A stretch of DNA of 64,000 nucleotides, from contig VNKQ01000014.1 of NCBI GenBank assembly GCA_016508695.1, forward strand, positions 186,001 to 250,000. The letters run 5' to 3'. This DNA comes from Hyphodiscus hymeniophilus (Eukaryota; Ascomycota; Leotiomycetes; Helotiales; Hyphodiscaceae). Of the stretch, positions 46,016-58,346 are shown one piece after another. The stretch's first letter is position 1. Every line of letters begins with the position of its first letter. The notes under the pieces are model-generated. The model was not told the origin of the DNA, did not search any database, and saw nothing but the letters and a program-made list of their open reading frames with translations. Both the position numbers and the translations under genes were made by a program.

Positions 46016-46023
46016 ATGACCTC
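46016..46023. repeat. Right 8-bp target-site duplication, ATGACCTC
   Basis: Partner of 42840-42847. It follows the element's terminal CTCTA directly. Confidence 0.88.
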
Positions 46024-46447
46024 CACGAGAAGCTCGGTTCTCGCAATTCATTAATATAAGGGGGCAATGAATTTGTGGCGTGATGCGAAGAGGCTCTTCA
46101 CGTCAGCCCATGTGGATTGTCTTCTTACTCCCAACAAGGCGAAAAGTTTCGCCTTTACAAAGGGATGAAGGGCACGCGACGCTGATGACTAATCAGACCA
46201 GATACCTTCTTTTGCGCTATTGCCCTTGACACGGACAAATCTCGCGGTGAGAGATCAAGGCTTCATGCTCTTCATTCTATTCGAGTATTTTTCTTTATGT
46301 TACCTACCTTTTTGATCAACCTCATCTCCTAAGCGAGGATGGGTACAGAGTGCTTCGATGAGATATAGTCTATTGCATGACTACTCTATCTATCAAAGTT
46401 TGAAATATTCAGTCTCAAAAGCTGATTCACCATACGGTCTTCTTCCT
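46024..46447. other. Flank between transposon and PTH11-like pseudogene
   Basis: About 420 bp of normal-composition sequence. The sharp change from A+T-saturated to normal composition at 46016 confirms that the mutation boundary follows the element edge. No gene seen. Confidence 0.5.
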
Positions 46448-47340
46448 CTAAACATTTGACGTTAAAGTGACAGTCGTCTTTGAGGTTAGGTCCTCTCCTA
46501 AGCTTGATTCAGGTTGACTTTCCTTGCGTTCATTGACTGGCCCCATTTCATCTTTTCCGGTCACAGACTCGGTATTGAAGGTAGAGAATGGCGGTTCTTG
46601 CCATCAGGCTTTTTTGGGAACACCAGAAATGACAGGCGATACCATCGGTGACGCTTCTGAATATTCCTCGGAACCTCTCGAGAGACGAGCGGGTATCTTT
46701 CGAGCGATGAGAGGGCGTAGCTTCGGCATACAGACTGCAACTGTGCCGATGCTGAGCTTCAAACCGTCCGATATGCAGCGTACGTCGGTGCTGATGTTTG
46801 TATCGGTATGAAATATTACGACTCGGGCGAAGACGATGATGCATGACCTAGAAGCGGAGAAATGTCAGCTGCGGAGTCGAATATGAAGAGGGACGGCGGA
46901 CGAAAATCCAAGCGTAAATGTGACGATGATGCCGATCTTCTTATTGCGGTCGATTTGTTGGAGACTGATCAAAGTTTTGAGGGAAAGAGTGAAGATAATA
47001 AAGTCCGTGACAAGTGTCGCTACGTCTCCAAAAAGTAGTATGTTGTTGTGGGCTACATCAGCGGCGGATTGTTCTTTTCAATTCTCCCCAAAATCCAATC
47101 AAGAAGCACTACACTCGACGTTAGAATTAGAATAAAGTCTTGCGGAGGATATACGGGACTTACAACTGACACTACAATCAGATAATCGCTCCAGCCCAAC
47201 CGACGACGAGTCTTAAGCTTGGCATAAACCCGTAGTCCAACGATCGTAGCTGGAAACACGCTGAAGAAGATAGAAAGGGCTATGAGGGCCCTCTAGCCAG
47301 CCGAATCGATGGGATCACTTGCAAACCCACGATCACGTAC
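46448..47340 (-). pseudogene. Remnant of PTH11-like / rhodopsin-domain integral membrane protein gene
   Basis: Fragments on the minus strand read like the fungal rhodopsin-domain (PTH11-related) membrane family. Around 47270-47170: a hydrophobic helix, then LRVYAKLKTRRRLGWSDYLI and a GTAAGT donor. Around 47000-46880: VTDFIIFTLSLKTLI and NKKIGIIVTFTLGF. Around 46830-46740: CIIVFARVVIF, then ISDGLKLSIGTVAVCMPKLR. A Ser/Glu-rich tail ends at a stop at 46448. Several middle helices are missing, stops interrupt the linker around 47040-47130, and a TGA interrupts the tail at 46604-46606. The N-terminal start is lost (a stop soon after ATG-like positions near 47370). It is therefore a truncated, inactive copy. 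These proteins are often rapidly evolving surface receptors; decay here fits the accessory, transposon-bearing context. Confidence 0.65.
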
Positions 47341-49154
47341 GTTTCTAATCAAGCTAGGTGGATCATGATGTTTGTTTCCCACAAGTTTCAAGAAGCTTAG
47401 ACTGATTCAACAATTCTCGCAGGACTTAGAACCAGGAGAGGTCGAGGCTGCCCCTTGAACCGCATCCACTCCTGGGCATATGTATGCTCCGTGCTATTTC
47501 TTAAAGCCGTTCTGAAGCCGTCTCGAAGGATTCTGGAAGCGGAAGCTACCATACGAGAGCGGGTACTGGATCTAGCTTTGGGGACGAGAGGATCGGTCTA
47601 TTTGGCTGGTTGCCAATCGAGCATCAATCCTTTGACTAGAAAGCCATATGCAGTTGACAAAGAGAATGCGAAACCCATGATAGGCCGGTAGTGGCTTTGT
47701 TGTGTAGCTTGAGCGTTGGCATATCCGAAGTCGATTAAATCGAGGGAATCGACTTATCTCTTCTTTCCATCTTCATCCATAACACATCCGCCTCAAAGCC
47801 TACCAAACAATCAGACTTCTCACAGAGCAGAATTTGGAGATAAGTTGAAAGAGCTGTCTCTAACACTCATATCTTGGCAAGTTTTGCCGAGGTCATTTCC
47901 AATATGACGCCCGTCGATGATTGGACTTCTTACAGGGTATTGAAAGTAGCCAGCTTTATGCTTCTGCACGAACTGACCAGAATGTATTGGGAAGTTCCTT
48001 TGATGTATCGAGGTCATCATAGGTACAACTGGCTTTAACATATTCGAGAGCTCAAGTCTAGGGACCAAAAAAATGCCCCTGGAAAGCCACGTTTCGCAGA
48101 CCGTTCCACTTGTTGAGCAAAACCCACAAGATCATCATCCAAATCTCGCCTCGGTATTTTGGACAGGCGCCCAACATCGACCTGTCCTCTCTACCAGTCA
48201 CGTGGCATACGGGCATCGATCAATCCCTCGTGTTTTATTTAGAGTATATGTGAAGGCGCAACGTTTTGGATCACCATGACTTCCATATTCCGATCCATCT
48301 TGGAAAACATGTTTGGGGGTCGTGTCATCCGGATTCGGTAGGAGCTCTGCCTGTTTCGGCAGGTCGGTAGGCTCGCAAGGATTTCATTCTCTCGTCGCTA
48401 GTTCTCAAACCTCTTGCTTCACCATCCTAGCTCGCAGCAACAAAGTTCGTTACATAAATCGGTAAGGCGTCATGTGTGCAGACTGGTCTCATGCAGGCAG
48501 ACATGATTAGACTACCTCGCCCGGTGTTCCGCACGACGGGAGGTGTTTTAGGCCTGCAGACAGAGGCGGGATATTCTCTCAAAACCAACAGAGTACGGGG
48601 GTACGAACATTACTGCAGGCTGCGGTCTGGCAGCATAGCTTTCTGTCGTTGACACATGGCGCGCTGAGGGGATATGCTGGGAAGAAACCCTCACAACTTC
48701 CATATCTTAAGCAACGGTAATTCGGTGAAACGGCTTTTGGGATCTCAATCCTGGGCACTCAGCCCGAAATCAGCCCTCGTCGACATCCGAGCGGGATCGA
48801 AATTCCCTAACGTTCCCCGCGGCCAACGCAAGGCTCTGGGGCTCTGACTCCCTGTCGTCGCTCTTCGAATGTGCGTGCGCCCCATGGCGCGCAGGGTATG
48901 TGACTGGGATACTTTCAATTGTTGTCTCATATTTCCACTGTCTTGACTTTCAATATGCAAATGGCCGAACCTCCGTACGCGGATTATGTTATACGAAGTT
49001 CGCAGAGCCTTGTTGGCGTACTGCTATAAAGATGAATGAAGTTCATCCGGTGCGTAGGGAATGACGAGTAGATCCTTTTCCTTCCAGCTTCCACTTGGCT
49101 CCAATCAGGTGACACACCAAACGATTTTCGAACTCTGACCTGTGTTTTTGCATC
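47341..49154. other. Gene-poor region upstream of surface-protein gene
   Basis: About 1.8 kb. Frames at 47455-47691 (plus) and 47820-48068 (minus) have some protein-like character but no recognisable family, and are broken by stops. They may be eroded genes. The last few hundred bases are the promoter of the next gene. Confidence 0.45.
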
Positions 49155-51153
49155 ATGTTGGGAGTTCAGTTCATGTTCCTCAATTGGGCAATGGGCCTGA
49201 GCTTCGTTGCTGCAAGCCTTGTTCCGTTGAATAGCAATCTCCAGACGCGGCATACTCCCAGTACGCCGTCCCGGGACGTAATGGGAATCCTCCGTCGAGC
49301 GCTCTCATCTACACCAGCTATGAAGAGGGATACAGCATTTATAAACAGCACATCCTTGGATAAAAGTTGGGATGGGGCAGTCCTGTTCAGTGCGTATGTA
49401 CTTGACAAATATTTCGTTGCTCAATAAAAACTCGGGCGAAAAAAGCTAGTTCCTAACATCCCATAGTACGGCTCAAGAGAAGCACGGGAATACCTCTGTC
49501 TCTGCCAATGTGGAAATAATTTGTACAACTTGTTACCTGAGAGGATCTGCCACAGTACAATTCATGCTTGATGAAAGTTTCAACCTCACCCAGGCTGTTC
49601 ACAAGATCACCTCGGAGTTTAAGACCGATATCGATAACATTACCACAACAGCCGAAGATTATGTTCAGAGCTTCGTTAAGGCCTCGGTATCAGATGTTGA
49701 GACAAGTGGCCTTCATGTTGACGACTTTGCTTTCCCGCCGCTTAACGTCAGTTTTGACCTGGAAGTTCCCAACATTCCGCAATGCGACCTACGCTTTCAA
49801 TTCGATGGTCTAGAGCTGTACATGGAAATTGACACCATTCTTTCCGGCGGTGCGACTTACACCCTCAACCTGTACACATCAGAAAGTCTGGTTGGCGTCA
49901 ATTTCGGCGAAGAGTTGTTGATCGGCGTTGTCTTTTCAGTCGATCTGATTCTCAGCGTCGAGGCTGAGATTGACATCAGCAGTGGTTTTCATATCCAGCT
50001 GAATGATGGTCTTACCATCGATATAACAATGTTTGACAAAAACCTCTCAAGCATAACCTTGTGAGCCCACCGATTCTCACTTATGACACTGCTAACCTCA
50101 TCGTCTCAGCAACGGAGGCAAATTTGAATTCTTACCTGTCACGATCCAGAGTGCGGGCGTTGTGCTCACTGCTTTACTTCGCGTCGGCATGAAAGCCGGC
50201 CTTGATGTTGGAACTCCCGCCGACTCGGAAGCCTTGCTCGATCTTTCCTTTAGCACTGGTCTCGAAGCAGGAATTTGGGTCGATATTGCACAGTTTACCA
50301 CAAACGTAACTGAGGTACCGGACAGCAGCGACTGTCAACTTCAGGTGGTCGAGGAATACTCAATGCTACTTGGCGCAAATGCCGGTGCTACACTCGCAAT
50401 TGGACAGCAAACATGGGGGCCAACGCCTGACACCCAAATCCCCATCTGGTACACCACCCTCGCTTCAGCATGTGCTGTCAGTGGAAGTGCTACTACTGCC
50501 GCGAGCGCTGTAGCAACGGTCATTGCTAGGGATGATCTCACGACGAAGACGTTGAGTACTGAGGTCACTTATACCGCCACCTCGTGCTTGTCTACAGGAT
50601 TGATAAACTGCCCCGCCTCGCTACAATCGACGTCGAAAAACACCATTACCAAGACCCTGGTGACTGCTGTACCCTCAGGATTAGATGCTGTTTTCCCAGA
50701 GACGACGCAAAATACGGTCTCAAGCACCATCACCTTCGGGACGAATATCCAGAAGTTGAGCGCAACTACTGGCAGTCCCGTGTCATACATACCAACAATA
50801 TCGGCTACCCTATCACCTGGAATCACTGACTTCGTCAAAGGAAAGACAGATAGAGTGAGTAATAAGGTCATTGTTGGTGTCAGCGTCGGTGTTGCCTTGC
50901 CTGTTTTGATTGCTGTTATTGCTAGCTGCATGTAAGTCATCCACTTTCTGCTGAAAGCCTTTTTGATCTATAGCACTGACCTAAAATAAGTTACTGCTTC
51001 AGACGTAAGAGATATTCTGCTGTTAACAAGACAGATTCGGGCTTCGTTGGTCAACAGCCTCTTCAGACCCCTGAGCCGTACACTCCTGCATCTTACGTAT
51101 CTGGGAAGAAATCGCCCCATGTTGGCATAATTGAGACTCGTCCGCCTCCTTAA
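49155..51153 (+). CDS. Predicted secreted-domain type I membrane protein (cell surface)
   Basis: Exons 49155-49393, 49467-50060, 50110-50931 and 51003-51153; 601 residues. An N-terminal hydrophobic segment (FMFLNWAMGLSFVAASLVPL) fits a signal peptide. The large extracellular part has a beta-rich section (QCDLRFQFDGLELYMEIDTI, EEIDIS-type repeats, FNGGKFEFLPVTIQSAGVV) and then a Ser/Thr-rich stalk (TTKTLSTEVTYTATSC) suited to O-glycosylation. One transmembrane helix lies near residues 530-551 (VIVGVSVGVALPVLIAVIAS), followed by a basic stop-transfer (RKRYS) and a Pro-rich cytoplasmic tail of about 50 residues. This resembles a widespread but unnamed Pezizomycotina surface-protein group; the function is unknown. 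All three splice joins restore the frame and remove stops (for example LFSATAQEKH and SITFNGGKF). The layout suggests a wall sensor or adhesin (inference). Confidence 0.8.
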
Positions 51154-51588
51154 ACTCAGGGAAAATATATGAATTACGAATCAATGGAAGAAAACGAGAT
51201 ATCCAGAAGAATGGGTTCAGGTTTTGATTTTAAACATACTGGCACTTTTTATGTATTGCCATCTCAAATCAACTCATCACTATTTCTCCTGCTTCGATTG
51301 TCAAAGATCCTGAGTACCAATCACTATGAAGCCTTGTCTGGGGCTGGCAAATTGATACCCTGAATATCTCCCCACGGGGTTGAGCAAAGTCATTGACTAA
51401 CTAGGCAAATAACGGTATCCGGATCGTGCCATTCTGCTCGGTACTCAACTCCCATCAACATGTCAAACCACAGCTCTTAGTCAAAATATAGCTGAATAGA
51501 GATGTCACAGAGACAATACTGAGAGAAATAACACCCAGAGCAGGAAACTGTACAAAGCGCTCGGTGCATTTACTCTCCCCACAACAAA
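51154..51588. other. Convergent 3' flanks
   Basis: 435 bp between the stop codons of the surface-protein gene and the minus-strand acyl-CoA ligase gene. Nothing recognised. Confidence 0.5.
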
Positions 51589-53442
51589 TCAAAGCTTAGC
51601 TTTAACCACTCCACCCTCCTTCGCCAGAAGATCTTTCAAGATCCTTCTCGGAATCTTCCCACTGGCACTCTTGGGTACCTCATCAATCCACCTAACACCA
51701 CCCCTCAACCTCTTATGTCCGGCTACTCTCTCGGCAAGCCAATCCACAATCAGCTTTCCGTTCGCCTCGCTCCTCTCAACACCCTCCTTCGGCGCCACGA
51801 AGGCGAGAGGGACTTCTGTCGCTTGAGAATGGTCTTGGATTCCGATCACTGCCACGTCGTTGACGAGCTCGTGGCTGGCGAGAATACCTTCGAGCTCTGC
51901 GGGGGCGACTTGGAAGCCTTTATATTTTATGAGTTCCTTGACGCGATCTGTGATGCTAGAAGGGGATTTAGCATTTATCTTTGCATTAGGCCGACATACG
52001 TACTACATGTTACCGTCCTCATCTTCATAGCCTATATCGCCCGTCTTGAAGAAACCATCCTCCGTTTTACACGCCTTGGTCGCTTCGATATTATTCAGAT
52101 ATCCCAGGAAGACATTCGGGCCTTTGATCCACAACTCGCCTTCCTTCCCAGTCGGCACTTCTTGGCCATCTGGGCTCATAAATTTCACTACCTGGTTCGG
52201 CAGGGCTGGACCGTTACTCCCCATGCCGTGATTCCACGCTTTCTGGATGTGCGTCACGGGACTCGTCTCACTGAGTCCATACGCCTGCTTGACTTCTGTC
52301 CCGAGTCGGTTTTTGACTGCGTGGATAAGATCTTTTGCTAGCGGAGCGGCACCTGATGTAATCATGCGAAGAGAGGAGAGGTCGTAGTTTGAGATTATGG
52401 GGGATTTGGCGAGGTGGAGGATTATGGGTGGTGCGACGTAAGTGTAGGTTATGTGGTTGTCTTGGATGATGGCGCAGAAGTTTTTAAGGTCGAAAGAAGA
52501 CATTACGATTGTGGTGAGACCTGCGTAAGCGGGAAGATGAACTAGGCATTGGAGGCCTGAGAGAGTGAGTTGGAGAAGAGATCCGAATGGGGTTTGAGAG
52601 GCTTACCATAAATGTGATAGTATGGTAGGACGGAGAGGATTTTGTCTTTGTTCCATTGCAAGAGTGCGCCTTCAGAGCTGTTGACCATGAACAAGTTCGA
52701 GACGACATTGAGATGAGTTAACATGACACCTAAGAAGCCAGTCAGCATCTCGCCTTCATTTCTTCACGGCTGTCTGAAAACCTACCTTTAGGCAATCCAG
52801 TCGTCCCAGAAGAATAAACCAGAAAGGCCAGATCACTTCCCGGATCCAGCTTCGTTCTCGATCCCTCCAGCCTTTCACCCAAGATCTCCGTCACGTGCCT
52901 AACCCCCCTGTCTCTGTCATCCCCAATTAACACAATCCTCTCCCTCGGCATCCCAGCTTCAGAAGCCGCTTTAAGCGCCGTACCCAAGAGATTTTTCTGA
53001 GTAAACAGCGCTCTCGCTCCACTATCTCTCAGATGATGCCCTAACTCTCTGGCAGTGTATGCTGGGTTCGCTGGTGAGACTACTCCACCTGCCCAATGGC
53101 ATCCCCAAGTCACGGCAGGAGTATCAATGCAATTCTGGGCGAAGAGAGCGAGGACATCGCCTTTTTGCCACTTCCAGTGAGAACGTAGACCTGTACCGAA
53201 TAGCTCCGTCGTTCTTTTGAGACTGGCGTATGTGTAATTACGGCCTGTTGTAGGACATTGGTAGATCACTGTAGAACGGTTAGAATTGTGTTTGATGTCG
53301 GTAATCCAGAATGAACATATTGAAGATTATGGTAGTAGTCGAACAAACCTTGAGAGTCGGGAAATGGCTTGTCTTCTCGCTCGAAGAGGACGGTCCAAAT
53401 ATCTGTGTGGGGTATCTCAATGCGGGGAACCTGGCGAGGCAT
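51589..53442 (-). CDS. 4-coumarate-CoA-ligase-like acyl-CoA synthetase, peroxisomal (C-terminal AKL)
   Basis: AMP-forming ligase that activates a carboxylic acid (aromatic or fatty) to its CoA ester. Exons 53442-53349, 53268-52786, 52729-52607, 52556-52004 and 51955-51589; 539 residues. Motifs: P-loop-like LVYSSGTTGLPKG near residue 183, LPYYHIYG, TSGAAPLAK, QAYGLSETSP, GELWIKGPNVFLGY, FKTGDIGYEDEDG, then ITDRVKELIKYKGFQVAP and the catalytic-Lys region SASGKIPRRIL. The protein ends AKL, a classic type 1 peroxisomal targeting signal, so it is likely a peroxisomal CoA ligase feeding beta-oxidation. Exon 4 acceptor choice matters: CTCTCAG at 52557 gives YGLQCLVHLPAYAG, matching the family; the nearer TAG does not. 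In plants this group includes OPC-8-type ligases; in fungi substrates are mostly unassigned. Aromatic-acid use would fit thematically with the quinate genes but they are 30 kb apart. Confidence 0.92.
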
Positions 53443-55618
53443 TATACAATGTAAGAACTTGAGTTGGCAACAAGGGCTTCGAATGTTTATCACGAGACTG
53501 GAGGATGAAGATATAAAAGCTCACTCAGTGGTAGCTGGTTTGATAATCGTGGTCAACAGTAAGTGTATAAGGAAATTATTAGTGTACAAAGAATTCCAGA
53601 CCTCGGATGGAACGCGGGGTTGGGATAGGGGATGCCAAGAATTTGGAGATCGATACGCGAGTCATGCGAGATCGAACAAACACGTGACAACTTATGCTGC
53701 GTACTTTTTAAGCTGCTTCTCTAAGAAGGTAGGTAGTTGTGTATTAAGAGCGATTTTGAATGAGAATGAAGAGTTCGAGTCGTTCATACCAGTCAAAAAC
53801 TGCAGTTATGTTAGACTGATCGTCATTTCTGCTCCCATTGCTCTCACCCAGCTTCTTACTAAAAGGCTCATTCTCAGCCTAATCATGTAGCTCCCTACTG
53901 GGCCAAAGCTGGCTTTAAAATCAGGTGTGCTGGGGCACCAGCAATTCACCAAGTCAATGCTTTCTAGAAAGTATGAAGCCACATTCAGATCATGTGCTTT
54001 ATTGAAGCCAGCACATATCACATGGTGCTGTCGAATCGATTCCATCTTTGAAATCCAACAAAATCATGCAGTGCGGAGATTTCCAGAGACAACAACAAAA
54101 ATTGAAGATTGAACGGAGACGTTGCTCCGGTACATCCTCATCCCTACATATGAGCCGACTCTCACGCTGGTCATCTCAGAAATAATGAGATTGCTTGATA
54201 ATGTGAAGCGAGGCTCGAAGAAAACGACGTAAAATTAACAGCACATTTCCTAACTCTGTAAGAGAATTCTTTTTGTCGGTTACCCGTTCTTTAACAGCAT
54301 TGCCTTCAAAGTACGTGAATGCGGAATCTTTGACATATCTGAACTCTGCCTTTCAAACCAACCAGCTTGAACTTGGGCAAAACGCAATCAACACTGTACA
54401 ACACACTCCCCAATAAGCCCCGAGCACATACAGACCCTTTGTCTGAGAATATTCAAATGTTCTGCTGTCAAAAGCACCAATGCGTGCTCTGGTTGGCAGT
54501 GTTGTTGCAGGCGGGGTCTGAGCACACGGAAAGAGATCGGCTGTTGTTGCTCACGGCGGCAGTTAAATACCTTCCAGAAAGCCACTAGATCTAAGAGATC
54601 ATGGCTTTCAGGCTTTCGAGTTTCAGCCGCGAAGGAGATTGAGGGATTCGAGGCGGATGTCTAGACTGGAGGCGTGGAAGACGCTGGGAGAAAAGGTCCG
54701 ATTCGTGGGCCATCTAATAAGCTCTTCGGTGGAGAGCCCCAAGAAGTTTCCCGGTGTAAATCCTTTGCGCCCAGATATCCAATCACCCACTGGGTTCGCT
54801 TTGAGTGAGTGCTTGCCGACCTTCCTTCTTTATCGAGGAGGCAGAACTCATTGCCTGGTGAATGCAGAAGAAGAAAAGCATAACTGAGCCCCTAAACCCC
54901 TAACTCTCCTAAGAGATGCTTGTGCATGTTTCCGCTTCCATTCGTCAACTCGACTCGTGTAAAATGGAATTAAAATGTAAGCATAAGCCTCCAGACAGGA
55001 TGAAATCCTAGACTTGGCCCATGGAAACGGTACTCGTGTAAACAAGATCCACAAGATCAGCACCTCTTGAGACGCAGTGGAAAGCGAAGTCATGGTGGCC
55101 CCGTCCACATCAGATCGTGATATTAAAGAGTTACGTCCGCCTTGAGTTTATGTAATTATTTACATGTCCAAGACAAGCCTTTTCCTAAAATCTATTACGC
55201 TCGTTTAAATGCCCGGGCGGTTGTAGAGAGATCCACCCCCTGCACGGCGTGCCGCCTGATGAACTCTGCCGAAAAAGGGCAAACAGGAAGACGCCAGCTA
55301 CACCAGCCAGCACCACTACTCGCAAAGTCCAGCCTTCATCCTCTTCCCTGGCCCCATCCTCCAATTCGCAGGTGAAGCCTTCGCCATGCTGTTCCCACGT
55401 CGTCGCCGTTGAGTGCGCCTTCTCTACATCGCATCCCTCGTCCTCGTCGTCGCACTTCATCCCTCGATCGATGCTGCACGACTGCCGCTTGTTGTTGCGA
55501 TCCATGTCTGCAGGCCCCGCTGTTCGCCATCATCGCTAACATCGTCCCGCGCTCGAATGTCGATAGCAAAATTGGACGGCCCGCCACTCAGCACAGCTCT
55601 AGGAGAGCCATCACCACA
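53443..55618. other. Intergenic, ligase to RBR E3 gene
   Basis: About 2.2 kb. The plus frame 53369-53890 (173 codons) overlaps the ligase exon 1 antisense and has no motif. The 55200-55600 segment is C/T-rich and open in several frames, consistent with the 5' untranslated and promoter region of the next gene. No repeats or RNA genes seen. Confidence 0.5.
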
Positions 55619-57717
55619 ATGGCTCTCATCTCGCGGAGTTCTATAACGCGGAAACGGTCTCTAAACGACAAGCAACACAATCAGAGTGTCCTCCCGACCG
55701 AGTACAGCGACAGCGATTTCGCCCGCGACGTTCTGCAATTGGAAGATGGACAAACGGAGGATACGATCGATAGAAGCCTCACTGAGGAGGCGGACAAGCT
55801 GGGCATTACCATAGCGAGACCTCCCACGCCGATTGACAATCCTCATGTCTCCATGTGCGAATCTGCGATTACGGTCGGGTCTCAGCATGCAAGGACTGGG
55901 TCAACAGGGTCGCAAACAAGTAACTCAACGGGCATGACATCGAGGTCATCGACGGGTGATACGCCAACATTACATGCGAAACCGCTGACGTCGAGACGAA
56001 GCCTTTCATTCTCGGATTATGAAAAATATTTGGCGCAGACCGAAGCTCAAGATGCTGCCAAGTCAGGGTTCAACCCTCCACTGGTGCCCCCAGAACCTGC
56101 GCCATCGCTGTTCTCGGTCTCGACACGGCGCTCCTACGTTAGTATCAAGAATGGAATCAAAAGCCGGCTTCGTTTTCGAAAGGGTCGGAATTGCATGAAC
56201 AATGATGTGAAGTGAGTCGTTTATGCGATTATATCGAAGCTCATAACTAACGATATAGTTCGTGCATATGCTGTCGGGAAGACTTCAAGAAAAACCAACC
56301 TCTGCATACCCTTCCTTGCTCTCATACCTATTGCGATGCATGTCTACGAGTCCTTATCACGCAAGCCTCGACGGAAGAATCAAAGATGCCACCCAGGTGC
56401 TGCAGTAGGGGGATACCTTCAACAATCATCAAATCTGTCTTGAATCAAGAAGAACAGAGCGCTTTCATGAAGAACGTTCTCCAGTTCAGCACGCCTTGGG
56501 AAGCTCGTATATTCTGCCCTAATACTGCCTGCGGCGAATTTATCCACAAGCGCGGTAAAATAGACCCAAAACACCCCTTCGAAGTGGTCTGCCACAAATG
56601 TGGGACGAAAGCTTGCTCGATTTGCAAACGCTCTGCTCATGCCTTTGGTCAAGACTGTCCTGCAGACTGGGAGCTTGATGCTGTACTACAAATGGGAGAG
56701 AACGCTGGCTGGAGACGATGCTACAAGTGTAGGAATCTTGTCGAATTGACACAAGGATGCAGTCACATCACTTGTCGATGTAGGGCACAATTTTGCTACA
56801 TATGTGGTGCGATCTGGGATCCATTCGTTGGCTGTCCAAACTTCTGCAATGGGGAAGAAGAGCTTGAGCGACGGCGGCTTGAAGAAGAAGCTCGAGTTGC
56901 CGAGGAAGAAGCAGAGAAGGTTGCAAGGGACGAACAGGAGAGAGTTGAGGCTGCCGAGAAACTAGACGCAGAGAAGCGAACCCAAGAGAGTGAGATATTG
57001 AATGCACTACGCGCACGGCAAATCAATGAACGGGATCGCTTCAGTGCCTTTGAGCGTAAGATGAAATGGATCTTATGGACTCGACACGGACAAGCCAAAA
57101 TCGATCTTCTGGAACGCTATGAAGACCTCCACACGAAAATGAAGGAGCGACATGTGAAGACTTCGACACACCTTGAGGATCGGCAAGTCGGCGCTGAGAT
57201 GGAATTGAGAGCCAGTCTGAAGCAATCCGAGCGCAGCGTGCAGATCCGTTTAAGGCACATGGAAGCTTACTGTGATGGACTTGGCCGAAGTGCATCTGGT
57301 AATAATCCAGCTCGGATCGTTACCGAGAGGGATCTGAGACAGCTAGGGGAGCAGTATAACCTCCGTGATGACCTGGAGCGGCTACATCAGAGCAAGATCA
57401 AAGTCATGCGAGATAAACAGGCTAAGCAAATGGAGCAACTCATCGCACGACAGGACGAAGAATTGGAGAAGTTGGCGACAAAAAGGACTGATGATTTGCA
57501 GGCTTTAGAGGACGGCTTTGGGAGTCAAGAGGACGAATTCGTCAAAACATTCCAGAATCGTAGGGTGAGGATGAGGCGGAGATGGGAATTGGTTTCCGAG
57601 ATCGAAAGAAGGAAATTGGAAATCGAGAAAGGGACGAGATTCGCACCCGTAACTCCGATCATCTGGCCTGGTCCCGAAACGAAGCAGAACGATAGCCTAG
57701 GATCTGTCACCGAGTAG
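55619..57717 (+). CDS. RBR-type (RING1-IBR-RING2) E3 ubiquitin ligase
   Basis: Exons 55619-56211 and 56259-57717; 683 residues. Residues 1-195 are Ser/Thr-rich and disordered. RING1 is about residues 199-247 (CICCREDFKKNQ, LPCSHTYCDACLRV). IBR is about 283-330 (CPNTACGEF, CHKCGTKACSICKRSAHAF). RING2 is about 352-385 (CYKCRNLVELTQGCSHITC, CRAQFCYICGAIW); the GCxHxxC motif holds the catalytic Cys that takes ubiquitin from E2 by thioester. After RING2 comes a long charged coiled coil to about residue 640 (LERRRLEEEARVAEEEAEKV and more), probably for dimer or partner binding. The frame before ATG 55619 is open back to 55409 but without ATG. The intron sits exactly before the first RING1 Cys. The substrate is unknown. 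Confidence 0.92.
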
Positions 57718-58311
57718 GTATCTAGCCAGGCGAGAGGCGAGGATCTTCTAATTACGATATCATGATTCCACGACACGAGCGACGCATACGCAGCCATGAT
57801 TTTCACCTTATACCCCGAAACAATGCCGAAATAACACACGAACGGTCTCGCGGCACACGCTTTCTTTCATTGGATCTACATCTATGCGGTTCTGGCGCAT
57901 CAACAGCGAGGGCTGGAAGGCCTCGCTACAGTACATCTACGCTATTTCGTCCTCATTGGGTACGCGTCAATTCGATAAGCTGCGGCATAGCGGATAGGAG
58001 GGGATGAGGAATAACATTTTGGTTCTAGCCTAGCATACGGGTTCCACGGTCGCTCCATTTATCATATTCATATATATACCCCTTTCCATCATCTCCTTCT
58101 GGCGCGTGGTGGGGGGAATAGCGATAGAGGTGGAGGGACGAGGTGAGCGTTGGGGTAACGGGGAAGCGGTGGAAGAGGGAGATGGTTCGATATGAACCAA
58201 CCTTTGAAGAGTGGGGAATGGATTGTGATTGTGCAAGTGTACGAGTCCGTCGTTGCGGAACTGAGAAGGGACTATCTACATCTACATATACCCAATACCT
58301 AATTCCAAATA

Positions 58312-58346
<35 letters not shown>

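Noticed and set aside
53369..53890. 173-codon plus-strand frame antisense to the ligase 5' end
   Set aside because: The opposite strand carries a well-supported exon and promoter; no motif in this frame.
58025..58342. 105-codon minus-strand frame starting with CVCVCV
   Set aside because: Produced by the (AC)16 microsatellite.
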